From contig NC_067204.1 in the NCBI RefSeq assembly GCF_026262505.1, positions 12,232,522-12,296,521 of the forward strand: 64,000 nucleotides of DNA, in the 5' to 3' direction. How positions within the stretch are numbered: the first letter of the stretch is position 1; the number at the start of each line of letters is the position of its first letter. This document shows, one piece after another, positions 51,304-61,339 of this stretch. Made by a program: the position numbers and the translations under genes. The notes under the pieces are model-generated. The model was not told where the DNA came from. It did no database searches and worked only from the letters and a program-made list of their open reading frames with translations. This DNA is from Trichomonas vaginalis G3 (Eukaryota > Parabasalia > Trichomonadida > Trichomonadidae).

Positions 51304-51620
51304 CTTTATTCTTCAAATGAGAAGAGAAATAATCCAATTGAATTTTTTTTCAATTTAAACTTTTTAAATAATATTATTAGTCCAATATTTCCACAATATT
51401 TCTATAAATTTCGTGAGAATCATTCAAAAAGTCATGGCATACATTCAAAAGTCATTATTCAATTAATCTCACAAATTATTCTATGCGGTTATTAGAATTC
51501 ATTCCTACTGGAGTTTACATTTGTTAGCTTTCTTCAAAATTTATTCAACATTCCATTGTGTGAATATTTTGTCAAATAAAAGCAAAGGTTTACAATAAAA
51601 ATCGGTTAATTTTTAAAAAA
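51304..51620. other. Intergenic region, no gene seen
   Basis: AT-rich spacer between the phosphatase and the tRNA gene. Confidence 0.6.
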
Positions 51621-51624
51621 AATC

Positions 51625-51630
51625 AAAAAA
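51625..51630 (-). terminator. Pol III terminator of tRNA-Gly
   Basis: A run of six T on the minus strand, four bases after the tRNA 3' end, with a second T-run just beyond. Confidence 0.8.
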
Positions 51631-51633
51631 GAT

Positions 51634-51705
51634 TGCACTGCCCGGGAATCGAACCCGGATCAAAAGCTTGGAAGGCTCTCATGATAACCACTACACTAGC
51701 AGTGC
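51634..51705 (-). tRNA. tRNA-Gly (anticodon TCC)
   Basis: The 72-base minus-strand sequence folds into a full cloverleaf: perfect acceptor GCACTGC/GCAGTGC with discriminator A, D arm with TAGTGTAGTGGTTA, anticodon stem AGAGC/GCTTT around CTTCCAA (anticodon TCC, reading GGA), and T arm CCGGG-TTCGATT-CCCGG. It resembles eukaryotic tRNA-Gly(TCC). No encoded CCA and no intron. Confidence 0.97.
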
Positions 51706-52002
51706 TTTACATTAAAAGTTGATTTATAACTTTTATGATAATTTAGAAATACTTTTCGAATACCAATAATCAATGGTTCCCTGATAATTGTAACCACGTC
51801 TTCTTTGCCATTAATCCTATTTACTTCCATGCCATACAACAATCATATCCATTTCAAATTTTTTATTAAATTTATTGAAATTTTTTAATTCTCTTACTTC
51901 TTTAATCATTTTTTTCATATTTATTTTTATATTCATCGTCTGGACTCATAAAATTCGTTATTCAATTGTACCAATATTTTTAGACACGGAAAAGCATAAT
52001 AA

Positions 52003-52992
52003 ATGGCGAAGTTGATAGCTTGCACTGAAAATCATGTCTTTGCTACAATTGCACCAAACAAGCTTGCAGTTTTAGATAAGAACAATAAAATATCGAGTGA
52101 AACTGAACTTGAAGCTGATTTAAACGCAATTGCTATTGATAAAAATCGCATTGCAGTTGGATTGAGAAACAAAGAAATTATTATTTATAACTATCAAGAG
52201 GATGGCACAATCACTGAGCAATTCAAGGCTACAGCCGAAAGAATCGCAGAAGAATTAGCATTTTCTGATTATAAAGGAAAAGATTGCCTTCTTCTTAACG
52301 ATGGTGGCGACATATTTGCATATGATATTGCTGATATGAAGAATCCACACCTTTTATTGGGCCATATCGCTACAACAACTTCATTCGCAATTTCTCCAGA
52401 TCATAAAGTTCTTGCAACATCAGATAGAGATGGCAGAATTAGATTTTCTAAGTATCCAAATGCTTTTGATATCATTACATTCGGTCTTCAACACGAAGAA
52501 TTTATTTCTGATATAATTTACCTTCCATCTGGAGAACTTATTTCTGCAGATGGTGATGGACAGCTCGCCAAGTGGGATTCTAACGGTAATTTTGTTAAAT
52601 TAGAAAGAACATTCACAGAACAAACAATTATCAGACGAATCTGCTTATTCAACGATAAAATCGCAGCCATCAACGAAAACAGTAGTAACGTTTACGTAGT
52701 TGATACAGAATCATTAAAAGTTGTCGATACAATCAAGACAAACTTGCAACCACTCTGTATTGCTCCTTTCCAAGGTGGATTGATCTGTGGCTGCAATGGC
52801 GAATTACTCAAAATTTCTGGAAATGAAATTTCAGTTATTCCAGGCTTCGACTTTAAGATTGATCCAATGCCAACAATCGCAAAATTACGTGTTACAACAA
52901 AGCAAATCATACATAAGAACGAAAAGAATACAGAAATTTATAATATCTGGAGACATCCAGAATTGTTCCCATCTCGTGACCACGAACAATAA
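52003..52992 (+). CDS. TRM82: TRM82/WDR4-like subunit of tRNA m7G46 methyltransferase
   Basis: 329 residues of WD40 repeats. The diagnostic block HLLLGHIATTTSFAISPDHK, then LATSDRDGRIRFSKYPNAFD and FGLQHEEFISDIIYLPSGEL, then ISADGDGQLAKWD, matches the conserved centre of Trm82/WDR4 (L-G-H, then A-D-R-D-x-x-I-R-x-S-x-Y-P, then H-x-E-F-V-S). It is the non-catalytic partner of TRM8/METTL1, which makes 7-methylguanosine at tRNA position 46 in the nucleus. The length is a little short for the family. Confidence 0.85.
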   Translation: MAKLIACTENHVFATIAPNKLAVLDKNNKISSETELEADLNAIAIDKNRIAVGLRNKEIIIYNYQEDGTITEQFKATAERIAEELAFSDYKGKDCLLLNDGGDIFAYDIADMKNPHLLLGHIATTTSFAISPDHKVLATSDRDGRIRFSKYPNAFDIITFGLQHEEFISDIIYLPSGELISADGDGQLAKWDSNGNFVKLERTFTEQTIIRRICLFNDKIAAINENSSNVYVVDTESLKVVDTIKTNLQPLCIAPFQGGLICGCNGELLKISGNEISVIPGFDFKIDPMPTIAKLRVTTKQIIHKNEKNTEIYNIWRHPELFPSRDHEQ

Positions 52993-53355
52993 AGCAGTAC
53001 TTTCATCATATTAATATATTGATTATAGAATAAAATAACAATTATTTTAAAATTATATTTCGCAATCTTTTTCATTTTTTTCTTTTATATATGCAATTTT
53101 TACTTCAGCAAGTGGACAGCATAGAATTGTATCTCTAAAAACCAACAAAAATATATTTTGATTCCAATAAAATTATCTATTTCATACAATGTCATTCCAA
53201 ATCAATCAACAACAAAAGCATACCAAATATATGCATTTCTTCGAGGTATGATATATATGTTAAATGCCCGAATAAAAAAATATAAAATAAATTCTTTTTA
53301 AAGTACAAACAAAACTAAATATGAGCTCAGTAAACATGATTATATCATTTCCTTA
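52993..53355. other. Intergenic region, no gene seen
   Basis: AT-rich spacer between convergent genes. Confidence 0.6.
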
Positions 53356-53766
53356 TTAATTATCTGCGGGTACTGATGTACCTAATATTTCTGTAGAAAC
53401 CTGATCATGATTAATAATAACTTTAACAGTAATAGGATGTGGCTCGTTTGCTGATTCTGGGCGTGGTTTCTTTTTCTTTAAAAGCTTATCTGAATAAGTT
53501 GGGTTATCTGCTTTAAACTTAAGTCTAAGCTTGCGCGCTTCAGCTCTGTATTTTTGTTTGAATTCATCAGATGACAAAAGCCATACTCTACCTATTTGTC
53601 TGCAAATATCGTTTTCAGATAAGATTGGATTATCGATTGTTAATTGATCATGCTGCTCTTTAAAGAATAATGAGAAAGCATTTGGAGGGACTTTTAGTGC
53701 CTCGGTTGATTGTCCACTAGCATCAGCTAAATTGATCTGGTCGTAAGACATTTGATTTTCGTACAT
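53356..53766 (-). CDS. HMG-box DNA-binding protein
   Basis: 136 residues. One HMG box near residues 25-95: VPPNAFSLFFKEQHDQL (the P-x-N-A-F-x-L-F-F-K-E start), ICRQIGRVWLLSSDEFKQKY (helix 2) and RAEARKLRLKFKADNPTY (helix 3), then a KKKK patch. The P-N-A-F form resembles sequence-specific SOX/MATA-type boxes. It is likely a transcription factor or architectural protein. An initiator TCATTTT lies just upstream, supporting this start. Confidence 0.85.
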   Translation of the reverse strand: MYENQMSYDQINLADASGQSTEALKVPPNAFSLFFKEQHDQLTIDNPILSENDICRQIGRVWLLSSDEFKQKYRAEARKLRLKFKADNPTYSDKLLKKKKPRPESANEPHPITVKVIINHDQVSTEILGTSVPADN

Positions 53767-53771
53767 TGATA

Positions 53772-53778
53772 AAAATGA
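53772..53778 (-). promoter_or_regulatory. Initiator element of the HMG-box gene
   Basis: TCATTTT on the minus strand, with +1 A ten bases before the ATG at 53766. It fits the trichomonad initiator TCAYWYY. Confidence 0.65.
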
Positions 53779-54430
53779 AGGTCAAAGTAAAATAATCTAA
53801 AGAAAATAAGTAGGCATTTGTAGGTATAGTCCTTGTATTACCCAAGTTCGACCTCAAAAGAATAATTTTCCAATTGATGCAATCTCATTATTTTTTTCTA
53901 TAAATAGATTAAATTCATTCTATTAGAGAAAAACACTTATACAAATGTCATGAAAGTGATAAAAAAATTTGAAAAAAATTATCAATAAAATATTAGCAAG
54001 TTCTGCATATGTAAAATGGTATATTTTAGAACAATCTCAAATTATAGACCAAGTTGTTAATTCCAAATTTTTTCTATTTTTCAAATTTTAATTAGAAATT
54101 CATATTTCTTCTAATTATTTTTAAATTTTTGAATTTTTTTTGGAAATTCAATTTAGGAATTGAAGGACTACGCAGTGACATACATGGTTATGTAAATGAA
54201 TATATGCATTTTGTTCCACTATTGATTCCTATATCTCATTTTTTGATGTATTTGCGATTAAATTTCCATCTTAGGAAGCTTATTTTGTTTAAATATTTTA
54301 CAAAACATACATAAAATTCTGCTAAGAAAGTAAAAAACTTTCAAAATAACATAGAACTTTTACTTACAAATATATATATAAAATAATATTCACTTATTGT
54401 TGCAATAACAGTAGTAAGTGATCGTGTAAC
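53779..54430. other. Intergenic region, no gene seen
   Basis: About 650 very AT-rich bases. A 61-codon frame at 54129-54314 is not supported. Confidence 0.6.
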
Positions 54431-54847
54431 TTAATCGGATACGTTTTCTTCTTCATTATTTGTATCATCTGGATCTTTGAGAGCAGTTTGGATATCTGTA
54501 AATATTCTTGTGAATTCATTTGGATCCCAAGTAATAGGGTATTGAATTATATGCTTGCATTTTGGTGAATTTGAAGAATCTATTAAGTTTTCCAGTGAGT
54601 TGATATCGCGAATAACAAATTCACTTGCTTTTTCGAATGCATAATTTTTGGTTAGAGTTGAAAATGTAGACATAAACTCTCCTTCTAATTCGGGTGTTAA
54701 TGGGACTTCTTTAATGTAAACGAGACTTGGATCAGTAATTTGTGGCCATTTGTTCAATGAATGTTGACAAAATGGAGCTCTGATTGCTTCTTTACCTTTG
54801 GAAAATTCAACTGGTTCTGTTTTCCTTTTGAAAGGAATAGGTTTCAT
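54431..54847 (-). CDS. Small hypothetical protein
   Basis: 138 residues, MKPIPFKRKTEPVEFSKGKE to an acidic end (DDTNNEEENVSD). Soluble; no membrane segment or known domain. It is divergent from the importin-like gene with about 180 bases between the starts. Confidence 0.6.
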   Translation of the reverse strand: MKPIPFKRKTEPVEFSKGKEAIRAPFCQHSLNKWPQITDPSLVYIKEVPLTPELEGEFMSTFSTLTKNYAFEKASEFVIRDINSLENLIDSSNSPKCKHIIQYPITWDPNEFTRIFTDIQTALKDPDDTNNEEENVSD

Positions 54848-55024
54848 TGAAGAATAAAAAGTAAGAAAAAAAATTACTTTTTTTACAAATTTTTTTGTGC
54901 TTCAGAAAGATTTTGAAGAATTTTATTTCCCTACTATTACTATCTAAAATTTCGACCAAAATTTTTGGACACAATAAATCAAACAGAGCTTTTGAAAATT
55001 CTTTTAAAAGTTCAAGCAAAAGAA

Positions 55025-58000
55025 ATGACAAATCGTCTACAGGAATTACTGATTAATGTTCAAAATCCAGAACTTGTAGGTGAAGCACAGTTTGAACTTT
55101 TAGAATTGATTAAAGCTCCTGAAGTTTTCAAAGAATTATTCAATATTTTGAATTCAAATCAGTCAGAATCACTCAGAAGTTCTGCTCTTGCTCACATATT
55201 GCGTGCAGTTGAGATCCAAGATGCATTTCAAAACCCAGAATTGCTCGCACCACTGAAATCTCATCTCCTTCAATTTGCTTTTACACATCAACCTCAGAAA
55301 TTCATTGATTGCACAGCAGGACTTATCGGTGATATTGTTGAAGCAACAGGAATTGATAATTGGCAAGAATTAATCCCAGCCACACTTCATGCCATCGAAG
55401 CTACAGAAACAATAGCCAATTCTATCGCTGTCTTATCAAATATCGTCAAATATTTCTCAGTAGAAGCCAAAACACAAAGTGTCGAAAAATTACTTGAAAT
55501 CATTGATGCTGGCATTGCATACAATGCATGGCCAGTTCGTGCTTCCTCGTTCGAGTTACTCTCATCAATTGTCGACGTTTTGATTGACAAAATCGATATA
55601 ACTCCTCATATCGCTCCAGTCATGGAATATCCTTACGATGCTTCAGTATTCCAGGTCCAGGCCACTAAAGATTCATTGGACCGTATCTGGGTCATCGTTG
55701 GCGAGTTAATTGGCAAAGATCTTATTTCCGAAGAACTTCTTGCCCAAATCTACAATCGACTGATCGAAATTGGCTCCAACAACAGAATAGATACATACGA
55801 CCGCGCTCTTATCTTGAACGCAATGCTTGGTCTCATTACAAAACTATCTGACGAACAATTAGCCCAAGTTTTCGATTTACAGTTCCTCCTTGGCCCAGAA
55901 ATCATCAAAACTGGCACAGAGTTCTTATACGACATCATCCAAACAGCTCTTACCGATTACGATTTGTCAATTGTTTATGCTTTACTCAAAGCACGCGTTG
56001 AAAGCTCTTTTGAGCAAGAAGATGAAGCATTACATGCATTCTCGATCTTAGTTCTTGCCAATGCTGTTGTCTACGCCCCAGAAGTTTTGATTGCAGATAC
56101 AGATTTTCTGACACAGACAATAAATGCAGCATTTGATACCAAGAGCACATTAATCCTTGAGTCCGTATGTTATTTCCTCGATTCCCTTGACGAAACCTTC
56201 ACTTCCACGTCAAATCTCGTTTCAGAATGGTTGATGAAACTTGTTCCATTACTTGTATCCGAATCCTCCAATCTCAGGACTATGGCGTACTCCGCAACGC
56301 ATTGCTTATGCGATATCCTTGATTCCATGTGCCCTCAATGGTTCTCAGCCATTTGGGATATAAGGGAATCAATCACTCAAGATGATTTCGATGATTACGC
56401 GTCACTTTTAGCCGAAGGAATCAACCGCACTGAATTAAGTGACAGCGAATTAACTCTTGTCATTGAATACGTACAAAAGTTCTTTACAGAGAATTCAAGT
56501 ATTTATGAATCTGCTCCTGCATTAATTATTATTTCTTCGATATTGAAGAAAGAAATGTCAATTGCAGGCGAATTATTACCTCCTGCGATGAATGTAACAA
56601 TGGCAGCACTGAAGCATCCGAATGGTTCAGTTAAAACCAATGCAATTGACTATCTTGGAGACATATTCCCATCATTCAAATCCGAAATCACAGAGAATTA
56701 TTCACAAATCATTGAAAAAGTGAGAGAAATTGCTTATTCAATTTGTGAGAAAGGAAAAGAAGAATTGGAAGAAGACCAAAACGAGGAAGAAGAAGAAGAT
56801 ATCGGTGAACAATCATTAAATGTAAATAGAGTTCAAGTTGCTGCTATTGGAACATTAGCAATGATTACAAAACACAATAAATCAGCGGAATATGCAAAAA
56901 TCCTTCAGGAATGTATATTAGCAGGAATTACACAACGTGAAGAATTCGAAGATTACACAATTTTGTTTACTGCAGCAGCAGAAATTGTTAAGTTACTTGA
57001 TGCATTCGATCTTGACCAATTATTTGTTAATTTACACAGCCAATTATGCGAAGACACAAATCCAAGATTTGTTGCTGATGCAATGGTTCCTTACGCGAAG
57101 ATAATAAGACATTGCGGTGAAGAACAAAAGGAGAAATACATTGAATCCGCATTTGAATTCATCAAACTTTTCTTTGATGGACAAATCAAATGTTTGGGAG
57201 GAATTTCTCCTTTGGAAGGACGCTGCGACTATTTCCTTATGACTAATGTTGCTGACGTCATAATATCCATTGTTAGAACACCAAGTGGATATGTTGATGA
57301 ACTCTGCAAAGTAATGATTGAAATCATCAAAGACTTTGAAAATCAACCTGCTTATTCATTTTTGGCTGCTTATTCTGATGCGATTGAATATAATACATGT
57401 TCTGAAGAATCTATCAACAATTTGTTCGAAATTCTTCCGGACATTATTAAAGAAACAAGGGATCCAAACATGCAACAGAACATTTGTTTCTTGTTTAATG
57501 TCGTTCTCCAGAAAAACAATGACCAAGTTGCCGCTGTTTTGGAGTACAAAGAAATTATGTTGGATTGGTTCAATGTCGCAAGGGAACAAGAAAGTGGCTA
57601 TGAATCATTGTTGTCTAACATAGCTTCTATGTTCTTAACAATATTCGCGTTGACGAATTTGAACAGCGATAGAGATGTGTTCGCTGCTTCTTTGGAACAA
57701 TTCCCTCCTTATGATACAACAGAAACAGAAAAAATGGCAGCAAATTTGGTTAGAATTTTGACAAGAAATGGCAAAAATTTGGATATAGAAACATTGTTGG
57801 CTTGTGATCTCGCTATTGCTAGATTGTTATTATTACCTGATAACGAACTATTAGATAGAAAGATTTCACAATCTACACTGGATCAAATTAGACAATCATT
57901 CATTAGTTTGACAAATGAACAATTATGGAATTTCTTAGTTGAAGTGTTCGGTAAGAATGAATCAAAGATTGAAAAGCTTAGGCAGATATTGGGTAAGTAA
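55025..58000 (+). CDS. Importin-beta family (IPO4/IPO5-like) HEAT-repeat protein
   Basis: The open frame begins at 54917 but has no ATG until 55025 (MTNRLQELLINVQNPEL), taken as the start; this gives 991 residues. The whole length is HEAT-type helical pairs. The N-terminus fits the first repeats of karyopherin-beta (NPELVGEAQFELLELIK). An acidic loop near residues 595-615 (KEELEEDQNEEEEEDIGE) matches the acidic loop position of IPO4/IPO5. Such proteins carry histones and ribosomal proteins into the nucleus. Exportins or other HEAT proteins are less likely. Confidence 0.68.
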   Translation: MTNRLQELLINVQNPELVGEAQFELLELIKAPEVFKELFNILNSNQSESLRSSALAHILRAVEIQDAFQNPELLAPLKSHLLQFAFTHQPQKFIDCTAGLIGDIVEATGIDNWQELIPATLHAIEATETIANSIAVLSNIVKYFSVEAKTQSVEKLLEIIDAGIAYNAWPVRASSFELLSSIVDVLIDKIDITPHIAPVMEYPYDASVFQVQATKDSLDRIWVIVGELIGKDLISEELLAQIYNRLIEIGSNNRIDTYDRALILNAMLGLITKLSDEQLAQVFDLQFLLGPEIIKTGTEFLYDIIQTALTDYDLSIVYALLKARVESSFEQEDEALHAFSILVLANAVVYAPEVLIADTDFLTQTINAAFDTKSTLILESVCYFLDSLDETFTSTSNLVSEWLMKLVPLLVSESSNLRTMAYSATHCLCDILDSMCPQWFSAIWDIRESITQDDFDDYASLLAEGINRTELSDSELTLVIEYVQKFFTENSSIYESAPALIIISSILKKEMSIAGELLPPAMNVTMAALKHPNGSVKTNAIDYLGDIFPSFKSEITENYSQIIEKVREIAYSICEKGKEELEEDQNEEEEEDIGEQSLNVNRVQVAAIGTLAMITKHNKSAEYAKILQECILAGITQREEFEDYTILFTAAAEIVKLLDAFDLDQLFVNLHSQLCEDTNPRFVADAMVPYAKIIRHCGEEQKEKYIESAFEFIKLFFDGQIKCLGGISPLEGRCDYFLMTNVADVIISIVRTPSGYVDELCKVMIEIIKDFENQPAYSFLAAYSDAIEYNTCSEESINNLFEILPDIIKETRDPNMQQNICFLFNVVLQKNNDQVAAVLEYKEIMLDWFNVAREQESGYESLLSNIASMFLTIFALTNLNSDRDVFAASLEQFPPYDTTETEKMAANLVRILTRNGKNLDIETLLACDLAIARLLLLPDNELLDRKISQSTLDQIRQSFISLTNEQLWNFLVEVFGKNESKIEKLRQILGK

Positions 58001-58309
58001 GATTTTATTTTTATTTTTTTTATTTATATATATATTATACTTTTTTTTAGAGATAGAATTTATTAAAAAATTAATATTTGATTTTTTAAAAAATTTTCAA
58101 ATAAATTAGGTTTTATTTGTTTCAGATGTACATCTGCTGCTTCAGGATGCTAATAATTCCAAGTTAAATCTGAATCATATTGAGATTTTTTTACCAAAAC
58201 TTCTCAAACTATATTGAAACAGTTCTTTTTCATTTTTGAAAGCATTGGTGTTGATTTTTGTGAATGAAACATATATATTTTGTATTTTGTTGTTAAGATT
58301 TTAAATTAA
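58001..58309. other. Intergenic region, no gene seen
   Basis: AT-rich spacer, no open frames of note. Confidence 0.6.
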
Positions 58310-58882
58310 GTGAACTTTAGTACATCTTTTGATGATCAGGCTTTTAATCTGTACTTTGATGCAGGAAAATCCATTACATACTTAAGTAATGAGACTGTTT
58401 CTGGAAGAAAATGCATGGAGTTTAAATGGGAAAACGGTACAGGTGGATATATTGTAGGATTTCAAAGTCAATCTACGCGATTATGGATATTTATGACTGA
58501 ACCTAATCTAAGAATGGTTTGGGAAAAAAGTGGTGAGCGATTGATCGATAATTATACAAATATTACAGCAGAGATAAATGAAACGTTCATGACATGCATA
58601 AATACATATGATAGTACTTTTTTCCTCCAAATTGATAATTTAATCAAATATATTGTTTTTACTCCAGTCAAAGCAGAAAAGTTCAGAGTTGTCGTCAGAA
58701 ATGGAGCAAGTTCACTCAGTTCATATGTTCGTATGTACTTTGGAAATACAAATTTCAAAAATAATCTTCCTCCTAAGTTTTACCCTGTTATTGATAATGG
58801 CATCGAGTACAAAATTTCCTGTCGTCCAATTTTCCCATTTCATATAGATTATAAACTGATAACTGTTTTTATTTTAATTTAG
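58310..58882 (+). pseudogene. Fragment of a glycosylated surface-type protein
   Basis: A 190-codon frame with no ATG at its 5' end (opens at GTG; first ATG about 35 codons in). It has a beta-rich sequence with six N-glycosylation sequons (NFS, NET, NGT, NYT, NIT, NET) and the block FRVVVRNGASSLSSYVRMYF, and stops in a short hydrophobic tail (LITVFILI). It looks like the end of an extracellular domain that lost its signal peptide. The family is not recognised. Confidence 0.45.
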
Positions 58883-59244
58883 AATAAAATATTTTGTTAC
58901 ATATGAACTTTGCAATATGTACTAGAACATATTTTACAATTGAATTTAAGCTTGCCAATTTAGAAAAAATTTTTGACTCGTGAATTGAAAAAAAAAAAAA
59001 AAACTGAATGATCATAAATCTATGTTTAAACATCATGGTAGCATATACGTATCATTTTGTGCCTTTTCGCCATCTCAGATTTTAAAGAAGGATCTTAGAC
59101 ACGAATGAAAGTTGAAAAAAAGTATAGTTTTGTAAACTCATATTAGTATTTCTTAAAGTAATTCATCTTTCTATCACTAAACTATCATTAGTTTGCAAAT
59201 ATTCGTGAAAATATTAGGAATAAAAACAAATCAAAAAAATGTGT
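58883..59244. other. Intergenic region, no gene seen
   Basis: AT-rich, includes a 15-A run near 58,990. Nothing else recognised. Confidence 0.6.
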
Positions 59245-59251
59245 TCATTTC
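59245..59251 (+). promoter_or_regulatory. Initiator element of the ankyrin gene
   Basis: TCATTTC fits the trichomonad initiator and lies 28 bases before the ATG at 59275. It falls downstream of an earlier ATG (59239), which argues for the later start. Confidence 0.6.
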
Positions 59252-60035
59252 AATTTTTTTTAATTTTTAAGTCTATGAATTCATGTTATAATAAGTTTTA
59301 CAGTCAGTTTAAAGATTATATTGAAACAATAGATTCATTATATCGTCTCTCTGCTTCCAAAGAAAGCGAAATTACTGAAATTTATACGAATATCAGATCG
59401 ATCCTAATTGAAAAATACAAAACAACTCCACAAACCATCTTGTCATGCATAAGTAAAATTGTTACATATAGAAACAAACATTTAAAAGCCTATTTAGCCC
59501 TTTTTAAAATGATTTATGATGATTTTCACCCAGAAACATTAAATTTCATTGATCATAAGTTATTCTACTATTTTTGGAAAGAATACAATATTGTTTTGGC
59601 AGACTTTTCTGAGTTCAAAGTTCCATGTAATATTTACAATGAAAACACAATTTTTTATGCCATAATGAACGACAATGCTGATCTATTATATAAAAAAATT
59701 GATGCGAACAATTATAGTGACCTATATTACTACAATTCTAACATATTTCCGGCTCATGGTAACACAATTCTTGAACTATGCTGCTATTATGGCGCCATAA
59801 ATTGTTTCAAGATGATAAAATCAGAATTCAATGAGAAACTGTTCCATTTAAGCGCGAACTGTACATCCTATTCATTTCTTAGTGGGAATCCTGATATCAT
59901 GAATCAATGTTTAACATTTAAAAGTCCTTCAGATGTAACTATGGAATACGCAATTATTTCTCATAACATTGACTTTATTTCGTTTCTAATGAATGAATAC
60001 AATATAGAAATTGACCGCGAAAAATGTTATCAATA

Positions 60036-60063
60036 TAGGGTGTCCAAAGGTGCGTTTAGCACA
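60036..60063 (+). repeat. Mariner left inverted repeat
   Basis: 28 bases, matching the right repeat at 27 positions. Confidence 0.93.
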
Positions 60064-60231
60064 GCGCTCTATATGAGACTATTAAAGGAGATATATGCTG
60101 ATTATAAATATATAATAAAAAATATGAATATATGTATATGATGAGTATGTTGTATTTTGGCGCCATGCCGGGATATAAAATGAATTTTGAGACAAGAGGC
60201 GGTTTCGCGGGAAATTTTGGCGGGATTTTTT

Positions 60232-60238
60232 TCATTTT
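60232..60238 (+). promoter_or_regulatory. Initiator element of the transposase
   Basis: TCATTTT, +1 A nine bases before the ATG at 60243. The element appears to bring its own host-style start site. Confidence 0.65.
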
Positions 60239-60242
60239 TTTA

Positions 60243-61259
60243 ATGAATCATAAAGAAAACATCCTCGCTCTTGCAAAAAAATGCAAAGACTGTAAAAAAA
60301 TCTACGAGACATTGGTAAAATGCTTCGGTATGGATGCTCCTAGCTATTCCACTGTAACGTATCATGTTAGGATGTATCACTTCATGAACAAAAAGGCGCC
60401 CATCATAAAAATTGACAAAAAATCGCCGGATCAAAGAAAAATCAAAGCAATTCTTCAAGCGCTAGATGAAGACCCAAGAGCATCACTCAGAAGGATAGAG
60501 GAGATGACAAAGATACCACGTACAACAGTCAGTTATTATCTGCACAATTATTTGAACTACAAACTAGCGTATACACGTTGGGTTCCGCACAACCTTAATT
60601 CAGTTCAAAAAAAATCTAGAGTCCAATCTTCGAAAGAGCTCCTCTCTATATTGGGTGCGTATCAATCCAAGAAGTTTCGCTTTTTAGTAACAGGGGACGA
60701 GTCTTGGTTTCAATATGCAACAGAAGCCAAAATCATGTGGATCCCGAAGGATGAAAATCCGCAAACATTCCCGAAGAAAAAAATTGACACACCAATGATG
60801 ATGTTGTCGGTTTTTTGGGGCGTGAATGGCATCATCGCAATTGATATTCTTCAAAAACCTAATACGATGAATGCTCAGTATCTAATTGACAATGTTCTTA
60901 CTCAAATTATCAATTCTGATGAGTTTGAGAAATCCAAACAACAAAAACAAAAGTTTGCAATTCATTTTGATAATTCAAGAGTTCACAAAAGTCATAAGGT
61001 AATGAATTACTTGGTGGAAAACAATGTCAAAGTTGTTCCAAACCCAATTTATTCACCTGATATTGCACCCTCTGACTTTTATTTATTCGGCACGCTAAAA
61101 AAGAGAGCTGAAGGACGCGAATTCGCGAGTCCAGATGATCTTGAAAATTTTGTAAGAGAGCAATTTGAGCAATTTTCTCATGATGATTTAAAGCGTGTCT
61201 TTCAAGCCTGGATCGATCGCTGCGAACGCGTGATTGAATCCAATGGTGATTATATTTAA
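60243..61259 (+). CDS. Mariner transposase (DD34D)
   Basis: 338 residues from MNHKENILALAKKCKDCKK. The frame is open from 60132, but that extension is translated transposon leader, and the inner ATG follows an initiator. There are two N-terminal helix-turn-helix regions (the second at RASLRRIEEMTKIPRTTVSY). The catalytic triad is VTGDESWFQ, AIHFDNSRVHKS and SPDIAPSDFYLF; exactly 34 residues separate the last two Asp, which makes it a mariner enzyme. All catalytic residues are present and there is no stop, so it may be active. Confidence 0.95.
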   Translation: MNHKENILALAKKCKDCKKIYETLVKCFGMDAPSYSTVTYHVRMYHFMNKKAPIIKIDKKSPDQRKIKAILQALDEDPRASLRRIEEMTKIPRTTVSYYLHNYLNYKLAYTRWVPHNLNSVQKKSRVQSSKELLSILGAYQSKKFRFLVTGDESWFQYATEAKIMWIPKDENPQTFPKKKIDTPMMMLSVFWGVNGIIAIDILQKPNTMNAQYLIDNVLTQIINSDEFEKSKQQKQKFAIHFDNSRVHKSHKVMNYLVENNVKVVPNPIYSPDIAPSDFYLFGTLKKRAEGREFASPDDLENFVREQFEQFSHDDLKRVFQAWIDRCERVIESNGDYI

Positions 61260-61311
61260 ATAAACTTTATATATATGTAACTTGTTTATTTCTATTCGCA
61301 GTATTCAGGTT

Positions 61312-61339
61312 TGTGCTAAACACACCTTTGGACACCCTA
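61312..61339 (-). repeat. Mariner right inverted repeat
   Basis: 28 bases, reverse complement of 60036-60063 with one mismatch. Confidence 0.93.

Larger units (their letters stand above)
60036..61339 (+). mobile_element. Mariner transposon (Tvmar-type), complete
   Basis: 1,304 bp with 28-base terminal inverted repeats starting TAGGGTGTCCAAAGGTG (60036-60063 and 61312-61339; one mismatch) and flanked by TA duplications at 60034-60035 and 61340-61341. It carries an uninterrupted transposase. The ends are nearly identical and the target gene shows no other decay, so the insertion is young. Confidence 0.95.

Noticed and set aside
58986-59005. A-run as a retroposed gene tail
   Set aside because: No gene-like sequence lies before it and no duplication flanks it. 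It is simple low-complexity DNA.
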